From Acanthosepion pharaonis (Eukaryota > Mollusca > Cephalopoda > Sepiida > Sepiidae): a stretch of DNA of 64,000 nt. Below the pieces are notes generated by a model. The model was given only the letters and a program-made list of their open reading frames with translations. It ran no database searches and was not told the origin of the DNA. Location: assembly GCA_903632075.3 (NCBI GenBank), contig CAHIKZ030004727.1, forward strand, positions 1,250,001 to 1,314,000, in the 5' to 3' direction. Positions 54,490 to 64,000 of the stretch are shown here, piece after piece (the first letter of the stretch is position 1; every line of letters starts with the position of its first letter). Position numbers and translations under genes: made by a program.

Positions 54490-55404
54490 CTTGAAATCAA
54501 CTGACCAAGCTCAAAAAACCGTTCTGTTCAAACACAGATGCAAATTAGCGATAGTTTTAAAAGCACTAGAACCATGCATCAGCTTTATCTAAATTGCAAA
54601 TGGCGGCAACCGAACCAGCGTGACTTTTAGACACAGGTAGGTTCGAATTCCTTGGTCTTATCTCACCACACATTGTATATTTTCTGTGTTGTGTTCAATG
54701 CGACGTTTAGTTTTCTAGAGAGCTATAAAATCTTCCAGAGTGGAATGGAACACGTCCTATTTTTAAGTCACCCTGTTACTAAAAAAGCGAATAAGAAAGA
54801 GAGCCCCCCACTTTTTTTTTAAATACTTTGGCAACGCCATTTGGCTGTCGTTAGCAGACAAGTAAGGTAACTAATCTAACTATTCTGGGGAATTACATTC
54901 GATGTAAAATCTGAATATTTGAACAACGGCCTCGTCACAAAACTGAAAACTGTCACTCCAGTTGAACGTAATTCCTCCCGGCAAAGCATAAAAGACAAAT
55001 AAGAATGAATTCTTGTTACCAGGTAAGTTTTTTTAATTGTTTTTTCAAGGGTGTTGAGCTTCAAATACTTAATAATGAAATGAAAAATTTATAAATTTGT
55101 CGATAAATATTTTATGACCTGACTATAACTTTAAATTTGTCATTGATTTCCGTTCCTCAACACTAACCAAAAATTTGATGTTTGGTATGGCCACATTTTG
55201 GAAAGTGGTCAGACCAAAATATTTGACATTATACTTTTGTAGACCGCCAACCATCTCGAATCTTTTGGAAACTACGCAAAGATGCAAATGAAAAATCAAA
55301 GCAATGCCCCATCCAGGAAATCATGATCTGATGGAAGATGACTTTGCAGTGTTTATGTGGAATCTAACATTAAAACCTATTACCATTTTTGGCATCAAAT
55401 GGTT

Positions 55405-55410
<6 letters not shown>
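54490..55410. other. No gene recognised
   Basis: Unassigned. Frames at 54338-55064 have no motif. Confidence 0.45.

Positions 55411-55439
<29 letters not shown>
55411..55439. repeat. (AT)n microsatellite
   Basis: AT run. A24-rich run also at 55605-55628. Confidence 0.9.
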
Positions 55440-55443
<4 letters not shown>

Positions 55444-55689
55444 CTTGTGTGTCAAAGTGATCCTGTTCTTTCTGCTCAATGCTATTCATTTGGTTTAGGG
55501 TATCTACGTGGGAAATATCTTCTGATGTCATTGTAGTAAGGAAGAGACAAAAGTTACAGACGAAATGTTAAATGTTCATTTGAACATTTCTAATGTTGAT
55601 TATTTTAAAAAAAAAAAAAAAAAAAAAAGACAATCTAAGGAACGAGAAATTAGGGTATGCTTGATAGAAACGTTTGGGTAACTTGAGTG

Positions 55690-56410
55690 ATGTACAGAAG
55701 TTTTGTGACGCCCAAGGCCACCTTATTGAATGTATGCCCCTAAGTGCTGAGAAATGTGAGAACGGTAGACATTTTAAATATGTGAGAATAGATGAAAACA
55801 TGAAATAAACACTTTATTAAAATTAAATATAAATTGTGGAGTTACTCCACTTACTTTCCAAAAAAAAAAACCCGTCCCTAGAGAACTCTCTCTAAGCCTA
55901 TAAACAGGCAGTAACATTCTCTGTCATTCATTTTTTTTTTTCCTTAGACATGCTAGGATGTAGATCTATTGTGAAAACGTGTTTGCCATTGCGAAAACGC
56001 ACACACAAACGCATGCAATTTCATTTTACTTCAATTTCTCTAGGACTTCTACACACATTTTTACATACACGAACAATTCACTAGTCTTTAAATGTTTTCA
56101 TACATGTTCATTGTATTGTCACATACATACAATATCATTGTCTTTGTCCCTCGCAACAATCTAACTTTTTGTCCTGTTAATAATACATTATTTTTTCTTT
56201 GTAATGTATTTCATTACACGGACACACATGAAAGTCCGATATTTTTGTAATGGGATAAACATTTCAGGTGACACGTGTTTTCCAGCTCAAACACCAACAT
56301 ACATACCACCCGCAACAAAACTAAGCATTTATTTCAATCTTTGATTGGATGTACCCCCCCCCACACACACACACGTCTTCCTCCGTTTCTGTACGCTACT
56401 GAGTTACTTA
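55690..56410 (+). repeat. Repeat family J, copy 2, interrupted by an LTR
   Basis: First half 55690-55834 (AAATATGTGAGAATAGATGA, AAACACTTTATTAAAATTAA) and second half 56322-56410 (TTTGATTGGATGTACC, TACGCTACTGA) are contiguous in copy 1 (29635-29824). Confidence 0.7.
55835..56317 (+). mobile_element. Solo LTR (483 bp) inside repeat J
   Basis: Starts TGTGGAGTTACTCC and ends CACCCGCAACA. It has a TATA-like CCTATAAACAGG (55897). Flanks AAAT / AAAC are a probable 4-bp target duplication with one change. Start and promoter resemble the solo LTR at 42648. Confidence 0.7.
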
Positions 56411-57639
56411 AATAGACTTTCAGAATTTTAGCTAAATTTTCTACCTAATAATATACATCCTATGGTCGCCATGTTTTGTCTCAATCGCATCCTGCCTGTA
56501 ACCATATAACAGATAATAATAATAATAATAATAATGTCTTTCAGTTGGATCAGATTACGCTTATTTTTTACTTTTCCCTTTGTCAAAGTTACCAGAAATG
56601 TTGGGTAACTTTGACAACACATTGAATTAATATTTCAATCAATATTCAGTTGCTAAGCACTGCGATAACTTTTTTTTAATAAACCTACACAAGTGCAGGG
56701 AATATTTTCTTTAAAAAAATTTTGAGGCATCTTTTTTTTTTTTTTTAACATCAGAACATTTCACAAATGAAAATGTCATCTACTCTGTGATAAATGAAAA
56801 GTTCGTAAAAGTATTTAAAGCAAAAAATAAATAAAATAACATTTGAGAAGTGGTTTGCTTTTTTTTTGGCTAATCAAAATCGGTTTCTTAGACGATTTTT
56901 GATTTCATTGATATTTTATGGTTGCTGCACTCCTCATCAAAACTACTCGACTTAACAGTAACACAAAGAAGGTTGTTACAAAAACGATTAAATAAATTTT
57001 CTAGATCTTTTCTATTAATTCACCCCAAATAATGTAAAGTTACTTCTCGCAAATATGAATTCCAAGAAATTATAACTGTTAAATCAAAGTTTGTTTGTCC
57101 TTTTATTAAAATTTTGGCACTCTTTTGAAATTATAAATCAAAATTTGTTTAGTTTACCATGAAGTTGCTGGAGTCAATACAAGAAATGAAATAAGGAGAG
57201 TGATGTCTGCTTCTCACAAAGAGAAAATATTCTACCTGCGCCGATGAAATCCTCTTCTAAAGGGCATATGAGTTTGAGCTTTAACAGGTCGACAGGATAG
57301 ATGACGCTGTCCTCTCAGTGAATGCTGTTAAGAGAAGCCAATAAGAAAAGGAAATTGACTCCAAGTGTCACGATTTCTCTACCATAATAGACTCTTAGTC
57401 TTATTTAAGTTCCTTTGGAGACGTAAGGCAAAAAAATAACAATGAATGCATTTTTGAACAAAGTTTAAAAGGACAGTTTTGGGGTGAATTTTAGTAAATT
57501 TAAACTTTTTATTTTGGGGTGAATTAACATAAGAGATCCCTTTTTCAGTTTTTTTCTATCGTAATAATGGGTCATTCTGGTCTAAATTATTAAAAAAAAA
57601 AACTTGAAAAAATTTACAATTCTATGCCCCTTACCTCTA
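56411..57639. other. No gene recognised
   Basis: Has an (AAT)n run at 56514-56535 and several T runs. TTTTGGGGTGAATT occurs twice near 57480 and 57515. No coding motif. Confidence 0.45.
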
Positions 57640-58080
57640 CCTAAAAGCGAATAGATTTGTCTGTTATCCCACTTTGCTAAATAGAAACCGTCTTTAGCGG
57701 TTGCTCCATAAGCCTATATAAAGGCGTGCATTTATCTCCCTACTCTCTTTTACAGATTTTCAACTCTGACATACGTACAGTTGCAACATGGCTACTAGGC
57801 TTGGGTTCATTTTTCTTTCTCTTTCACTCTTGACTTTTGAACTTTCATACACGTGTTTATCACGTAGGTCTACACAAATTTCCCACACACAAAAACGCAC
57901 ATTCTCTAGTTTAAATATTTTCTATGTAACTAATCTTTAAATATTTTCTTTTATTGTAATCATAATTACTTTTTGTCAATATATGCAATTAGTTGTTTGT
58001 TTTGTGCAAGTCATATTTTACTTGGACTCACATTGAGTCCTCCAATATTATTTGTAGCATAAATTTTCCAGGGGCCTGAA
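57640..58080 (+). mobile_element. Probable LTR, diverged
   Basis: Has a TATA-like AGCCTATATAAAGGCGTG (57712), CACACACAAAAACGCACA (57880) and TTGGACTCACATTGAGTCC (58023), in the order of the LTRs at 55835 and 42648. Ends not identified. Confidence 0.4.
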
Positions 58081-58084
58081 ATAT

Positions 58085-58740
58085 TTAGTCCTGCAAGGTC
58101 TTAGTAACTTTTGTCTTTTTTTTTTCATCTTTCTTAAACCCTGCTCCGCCATCTATTCACTCAACCTCAGTTAGGTTGCGCTTTGCTTTCTTCCATCTCC
58201 CTTACCTTCAATATGTCCTGTATCAAATTTTCCAGGCCCTCTTTCCTCATTACATGCCCTAGAAATTTAAACTGTCTCTTTCTGGTGTTAACTATAAGTG
58301 TCCTTTTTTTTAATGAAATTTTCTCTAAAACTTTGTTGCTCACATATTCGATCGAGGCATCCTCAGCATAACCCCATTTCTGTTGCTTCAAGTCTTTGTC
58401 TGTGAAGCGATACACTGATATAAACAAGGACTGATATTACATAACAGTTCAGTAATCTTTTTCTTTGTTTCTAACAAAATTTTCAAGTTTCTTAATACTG
58501 TGCTTAGTTCCAATAGAAAAATTTCTGTTGCTTCAGGTCTCTTCTTCTGTTTGGAGATTGTCCAGCATTCACTGCCATACAAAAGGTCTGACATAACAGT
58601 TCAGTACTCTTTTCTTTGTTTTTAACAATATTTTTCTGTTTTTTAATACTTTGCTCAGCTTTTGGAAGGCATCTTTTATTAAAGTTCAAAAGAATGGGCA
58701 AGCTATTATATCCGTCTTTCATTCCTACTTTAAATTTAAT
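58085..58740 (-). pseudogene. LINE L1r relic with internal partial duplication
   Basis: The minus frame 58167-58427 reads T-L-I-V-N-T-R-K-R-Q-F-K-F-L-G-H-V-M-R-K-E-G-L-E-N-L-I. Upstream, Y-G-S-E-C-W-T-I-S occurs (58545-58590). The block K-N-K-E-K-x-T-E-L-L appears twice (58440-58480 and 58600-58635), so ~160 bp is tandemly duplicated. Confidence 0.8.
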
Positions 58741-59030
58741 CATAATTAATTTGTTTAAAAACTTGTTAGATCCCAGTAGTAGTTTTGTTGTTTATTGAAG
58801 ACCTTGTCATATAAAAAAAATGTTTGAAAAAATTCAGATAAAAAGGGGTGAACTCAAACCAACGGGACCTAAGTTTTAACAAAAATGTTTAGGCGAATTG
58901 AAATAAAATTTTCATAAAAATTGTTCCTTGCCAAAATAGCTACATCAAGAGTTTTCATTCAAACCAGCTTACAGATTTTTAGCGGAAAAGTTTTTTCATC
59001 CTGGTCTTTGAACATACCCATCAGAAATGT
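58741..59030. other. No gene recognised
   Basis: Unassigned. Confidence 0.4.
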
Positions 59031-59031
59031 A

Positions 59032-59164
59032 TGAGGGGTGCGGAAAAGTTCTCAGTTCAACCCACTTCCTAAAATCAAAACAAAGGATGAAATATCTATA
59101 TTCATATTATTTTCTTTAAAGCCTTCTTCTTTGGTCTGAGAACTTTTCAAGAACATCCCCTCCT
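59032..59164. mobile_element. MITE, ~133 bp, mariner-type ends
   Basis: The left end (GAGGGGTGCGGAAAAGTTCT, about 59032) and right end (AGAACTTTTCAAGAACATCC then CCTC, about 59138-59163) are imperfect inverted repeats. They share GAAAAGTTCTCAG and are flanked by TA. The internal part is non-coding. Confidence 0.65.
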
Positions 59165-59379
59165 ATTCCAACAAAAGATTGACTAAAACTTTGAATAAAT
59201 AATTAACAAGCATGCAAGGTCTCTCGATAAAGAATCAGTCAGTTCCAAGGCAATTTGACAACCAAAGGGGAACATATTGCTCATGCATGAACATTCTCCC
59301 ATGGAATTACTCTGTTAGCATAGAGATGCCATTATCTTCTGTTCTGTGTGATTATTCCATTCAAAACAACCAAGCAATT

Positions 59380-59520
59380 AGATTCTTCATGTCTCGTCCA
59401 GGGTTTTGACAAAACATTGCCTTACCCTGGTCTGTCAACCTAAACCAGACAGTCGAGATTTAGCTCTGTGCAATATTTGGCTTTGCCCAGAGCTGAAAAT
59501 CAGACTATAGGTAAGATTAA
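59380..59520 (+). pseudogene. mariner transposase scrap
   Basis: The plus strand reads L-T-K-H-C-L-T-L-V, D-S-R-D-L-A-L-C-N-I-W-L-C-P-E-L-K-I-R-L. This is the block around the third catalytic Asp of mariner transposases, with P-D changed. It may relate to the MITE at 59032. Confidence 0.5.
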
Positions 59521-59559
59521 GAATGCAATGAAGTACAGTAAGTTCACAAGTGAACCTTT

Positions 59560-60625
59560 TGGCATTTTTGGAGCATTTGTCAATTGATATGTGCTGTTTC
59601 TAGTCTGAAAGTAAATAGTCTCAGAATTTCAGAACTCGTCTAAATTTATGTTGTAACTGAGGGAAGTTTACTGAATAGAATAATCACAGGAAGGTTGGTA
59701 ATGAATGATAATACTTAGAACAAGAACAACCAACAAGATTTGCCAGCAGCACATAGTCAGCTGCTAGCAGTGAGGCAAGTGAATTCCACAATGAATCTCC
59801 AGCTGCAGACCAATATACAGTATTTACTACTCTATTTATATGAATGGGGACATACCCATTATCATCCATATATACTACAACACTTTGTCAATTCATAATT
59901 ATTTAAAGTTAATAAAAATTTGCACATGTTTAAACATTTATCTTTATAGGATCAGTTTTAGTTAGTTACCTTTTTCTGGTTTTTAATAGGTAAGTCATTA
60001 GAATCTTGCTAAAAGTAATCTTTCAAAAATGACAAAATCAAGGGGATGTTGGGACCCTTCAACATAAAATTCAGTCAAATTAATACAATTTTTTGCCATC
60101 TCTTTATTTTTTCTGATTCCCCATCAATTTTTTCTCCTTTTCAGTGTCAATCACCAAATATTGAAACAATTTATATCTAAGTAAGAACATTGTTCCTGGC
60201 AAGATATTTAAACATACTGTGTCCTTTCATGGATTAAATTATCATCCACTTTTGGCTTTTGACATAATGTTCTTTGTATTTATCAGAAAATCATTAGGTT
60301 ACCAACTTTTTCAGCATCATCAGCCGCTTTCACAAAGAAAAATTTTTCATTGACCACTTGTATTGTATATATTCAAAAGCATACCATAATTGTATGGTGA
60401 GAGTTTGTTACTGGTTCATAAACTTTGTGATAAAATAAAAAAAAAAAATAAGAAAGGGAGATAACAAATTATGCTGACTTATATGGTGGTTTCTGTTGCT
60501 GCTACCATATTAAAGAGCATATGAAAACTAACTTGACCATTGCAAACTATAATGGACTCTCCCGTTGGTTTTCGACATGAGGATCTGACAACTTAATTGA
60601 TTCAGTTATGAAATTTTGTGCAATA

Positions 60626-60682
<57 letters not shown>

Positions 60683-62050
60683 AGTTTTTATGGTGGGGTT
60701 TGCATTGCAAGTATTGACAAAAAATTAAACTATTTTCATTCAAAATTTTAAAACTAAAAAGTATATACCTTACTAGCAAATAACAAAAATTCAGTGAATA
60801 TTTTTTCATTCTTTTTGGTCTTATCTGATTTATATCTGGAAAAATGTTATTTCATCTGAATTATTTAAATGTTAATGACTCTTCTCAAAAGTATATGAAA
60901 TACCAAAATAATCATTGTTTGTTGAGGTATTATCTAGATATGTGAACTAGTTATCTCCAATTAGTATCTTGTTTTATGTTTTTTTGGGTTTTTTTTATAC
61001 AGGTTCTTTACATATCTTCATTTGAATATTTTCTTTTTTTCAAGGAGTATATGTTGAAATACCTTTTTTAATACTCAAAATCCCACCATCTTGTTCAGTT
61101 GCACATCCCCAACCCAACAATTAAAATCACCCATTGGTGGGCGATATCACCCAGGTTGGGAAACCCTGGTCTATACATTTATTCCTATGTTTTGTGGATG
61201 CTGAATCTTTGACATTGAAAAGACCCCACCACTTGTTTAAATTGGTAAATGGGAATTCTGCCTCTTTACTGCAGACAAGGGCTTCTAAACCTAAACCCTT
61301 ATTTTTTAATTAGAAATATGAAAGTTTAGTTTTCATCTTCCTCTTAAGTTCAAATAACATGAAAATACAATTCCATGATTGAACTGAAAATTATTCACAG
61401 GGAGCTGTGCATGCTTATTGTATGAAATTGCAAATGGTGATTGCAAACAATCATTTTATTGATTGTTTTTAAAATATAACTGATGCCAAGATAAATGGGT
61501 GGGGATCTTCAAAATGGACTATCGAGCAATTGCTGTAAGGTAGGCAATATTTTCTCCAATACAAAATAGTTAGATAAAGAAGTGGAAGAAAGCAAATGCC
61601 TTTGTTATAAGTTATGTGTTATGGTAATTTAATGTTGTATTTGGACAATGAAGACAGTTGATTTTAAAAGGATTTTTTGAGAAGTGCAGAAGAGGATAGA
61701 ATGTCAAACAGCTATTAAGAATGGCATATATGAAAAAACACAACTCGCTCTCATGTGAAATTTGAAATAAATTTACATTTATTAAATGACAGGAAAATAA
61801 TAAAGTACGGAATACAAAATTTACAAAACAAGCTTGCACAAAATTTTCCTTTGTGCACCATACAATTAGGCAAGATAAGACTTAAAATTATCAACCAAAT
61901 ATTCATTTGACTGCTGAAAGAAGTTGAGAAGGTTTGATGATTCACAGGCATTGTTCCATTTTACAAACTGAGATGAGATAAATCTCGTATTTTCATAAAA
62001 ATTTCAAAATCAGGGTTAATGCTTTTAATTTTGTGACAAAACTTTCACAA
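59560..62050. other. No gene; repeat-poor stretch
   Basis: Has a TA run at 60630-60678. 61120-61170 (reverse: CAGGGTTTCCCAACC, then TGGG) looks like one hAT-type end without a partner. A short ATG-plus-donor-like tract (ATGGACTATCGAGCAATTGC then TGTAAGG) sits at 61517. Possible intronic sequence. Confidence 0.4.
60630..60678. repeat. (TA)n microsatellite
   Basis: Uninterrupted TA run. Confidence 0.95.
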
Positions 62051-62233
62051 CTATAAAAAGATGATCAGATAGCTCTCTAATTTTGTAGAAACTTTTCCTT
62101 TCTTTTCTTTCATGTGATCATCTTCATCGTAGTAGCTGTCAGCATTGTCCTTGTGAATACTGCAACCCTGCCAATTTTTGCTTTCTTTTTCTTCATCATC
62201 AAAATTTGGCTTCCAACAACCAACTAATGACTT
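62051..62233 (-). CDS. Candidate host terminal exon (hypothetical)
   Basis: On the minus strand, 60 codons are open from 62233 to a TAG at 62051-62053. They follow a pyrimidine-containing acceptor-like stretch (TTTCACAGATGAAAG). The peptide is mixed and charged (L-V-G-C-W-K-P-N-F-D-D-E-E-K-E-S, S-I-H-K-D-N-A-D-S-Y-Y-D-E-D-D-H, K-V-S-T-K-L-E-S-Y-L-I), unlike the low-complexity or retroelement frames elsewhere. I recognise no family, and no upstream exon is identified in the window to the right. Confidence 0.3.
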   Translation of the reverse strand, partial: KSLVGCWKPNFDDEEKESKNWQGCSIHKDNADSYYDEDDHMKEKKGKVSTKLESYLIIFL

Positions 62234-62239
62234 TCATCT

Positions 62240-63200
62240 GTGAAAGTCAAATCCCTTCTGTTATTTTCCTTTTACTATATAAATTTTTATAACTTAAAGT
62301 GTTAGTGAAAAAATTTATTGAAACATTGGGTTATAAAAGGCAATAAATAATTTTGCAGACCTTAGTGCTCTGCTGACATATTTTAGAGTTCTTTTTACAA
62401 TTCAGAGGTGTAACTTTAAGTCTGGCAATCTCTTGTAGTAGCAATTATTCATAGGTTGTGTTTGTCTTCCTGTCATCACTGTGGTAAATTCAAACAAAAA
62501 AGTACCCTTCATATCTTACATAATGGCTAGCATTCAGGGTGGGGGACAATGAGCAGGCTATTTTATTTGCTGTGTTTACACCCTCAAAATAAGAGGATTA
62601 GCTCCTATTCAGCTTTGGGACTCTTGCCCAAACAATAATAAATTACATAAAATAAAACCAACCATAGGAAAGTGGCAGAGCTACTCACTGCCCAGAAAAG
62701 AGAGGGTGATATTGACCAGGCTGTATGTACACATCTATCATGTACTCATACCCAGTAAAGGTGGAGAAAGCTCAACTATGCATGACATGTCAGGAAATGT
62801 ATGCAGTAAAGCTATATACTGTCAACATGTAAGAACCTGAAACTAGCCTGAATCAAATATTACCAAACAAATAATCTGAAACAACTCTTTACCAGGGTCA
62901 ATCTGGATAACATTTTTAAATCCTTAAAAGAAACACAACTATTAACTAAAATCTGAAAAAAAAAAAATTAACCTCAGTGCAGTTTATAAATATTAAAACT
63001 AAATACATTTGACATGACTATAATATTAAAAAAAAAAATAAAACAATTTCATTATGAAATAATAATAGACGAATATAAAATCCCAACTCTACTTGCTTTG
63101 GTGTTGATATGCCACTATACAATCAAACTCCGATTCTTCTCAGTTGTTTCCTTGTAACTGCAATTCATTTTACATACTGGGTAAGATGATAAACTATGTC
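62240..63200. other. No gene recognised
   Basis: Unassigned, repeat-poor. Confidence 0.4.
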
Positions 63201-63204
63201 CAGC

Positions 63205-63510
63205 AGCAAAGAGGTTTTCAGAAGTGTGGAACCACCTCTTAATTGCAGATGTTCCCAGATCCACCCTGACTCAGGGTGGTAGCACCTGTAAGGATCCTGT
63301 CTATGGGCAAATAGTTAACCCTGAAACTGGGCTAAAAACACCATGAAAGAATAAAAATAGGTTTTAATACCAGAAATACTTCAAAAAATTATTGCCAGCA
63401 ATACTTTTTTGGGAAAAAAACTATTACCAACAATACTTTTTTTTTTTTTTTTTTTTTTTTTTGACAAATTGAGGTTGATATGTCATAAAACAAACCAATT
63501 CATTTTAATT
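63205..63510 (-). repeat. Repeat family H, copy 3 (minus)
   Basis: On plus: TGGAACCACCTCTTAATTGC, GGTAGCACCTGTAAGG and CTATGGGCAAATAG. Then two or three ~30-bp units ending in T25 (63438-63462) and TTGAGGTTGATATGTCATAA. Same parts as 12715-13225 in reverse with fewer internal units. Confidence 0.8.
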
Positions 63511-64000
63511 CCAATGGATTAGAGAAAAGGGAAAATTTATTTGTTTAGAGAAATGACAAAAAGCCATGATAAAATGAAAATTTAAGTTTGTACCTGTTAA
63601 AAATAAGAGTGAAATTTCAGTTGGATGATGTTTATTAATTATTTTTCATGATTTTTTTTTTTTTTTTTGTGCTAATTATATCCATATCTGTGTAATTTCA
63701 TTCAAGTTGTTGCTGACAAATTAAAAGAAAAAAGAAGCCCGTTTACTGTTTTCCTGTTCATGGTAATAGCTGTTGACGTTGCTATGTTTGTTTTTACTTC
63801 TTAGAATCTAGAGCTCCAACTGCTTCAGCCCCAAATGTCTTCCTAGCATTAAGGCTATTCACTGAAGTAATGTCAAAGTCTTGTCAATGATCAGAAGTTC
63901 CAGGAACAAAACCAAAAATGTTCAACAAATTTTGTGTACCACAATTCGCAAATGTGATCACTATTAATATAAACTGTAATGTTTTCATAAATAGCTAAGT
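63511..64000. other. No gene recognised
   Basis: Unassigned, with a T18 run at 63651-63668. Confidence 0.4.

Noticed and set aside
59684..59869. Minus frame with a W-N-S-L tract
   Set aside because: Resembles the LINE C-terminal W-N-S-L-P only over four residues; no further support.
61120..61180. hAT-like terminal sequence
   Set aside because: Only one end found and no transposase or 8-bp duplication.

Overview
This window looks like AT-rich, repeat-dominated, non-coding DNA from a mollusc, most likely a cephalopod and probably octopod-like. The basis is the very dense (AT)n and (CTAT)n arrays and the many eroded retroelements of types I know from cephalopod genomes. That assignment rests on family knowledge, not on a search. 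I see no intact host gene, no rRNA or tRNA gene, no CRISPR array and no prokaryotic operon structure. Almost all reading frames are either retroelement relics or shadows of microsatellites and antisense strands.

Layout. 1-5.2 kb: LINE fragments, a Tc1 relic and a near-perfect 222-bp snap-back palindrome. 5.2-9 kb: a small Penelope-like (PLE) endonuclease relic, a DDE-transposase pseudogene, a mariner relic and several (AT)n arrays. 9-19 kb: LINE 3' ends of two families, a solo LTR with a perfect 5-bp target duplication (14.6 kb), and a head-to-head inverted pair of LINE tails (18 kb). 19-24 kb: long AT arrays, three foldback structures and a tandem pair of ~125-bp units with a hammerhead-ribozyme-like core. 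24.3-28.6 kb: a degraded PLE on the minus strand that appears to have been split by an internally deleted Ty3/gypsy element (26131-28390). 28.6-37.3 kb: interspersed repeats, LINE fragments, a ~145-bp satellite array (32.0-33.06 kb) and a ~30-bp minisatellite (36.5-37.2 kb). 37.3-41.4 kb: mostly LINE relics. 41.8-46 kb: inverted repeats, a solo LTR inserted inside an AT array, a third PLE relic and jockey-like LINE pieces. 46-50.9 kb: a tRNA-like SINE, minisatellites and otherwise unassigned DNA. 50.9-54.5 kb: a GC-richer stretch with a second gypsy relic (gag-protease-start of RT) and a Tx1-like LINE C-terminus. 54.5-58.7 kb: LTR insertions and a LINE. 58.7-64 kb: the most repeat-poor part, with a small mariner-type MITE and one weak candidate host exon (62051-62233, minus).

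The most interesting signal is a set of hammerhead-ribozyme-like motifs: CTGANGA, short stem, GAAA, self-complementary tract, then a U-H site. At least six unrelated repeat contexts carry one, often beside TA microsatellites. Hammerhead ribozymes in Penelope-like elements and in retrozymes are established. What is odd here is a shared extra A or T between CTGANGA and stem II. The second theme is the repeated coupling of mobile-element ends to (TA)n arrays.
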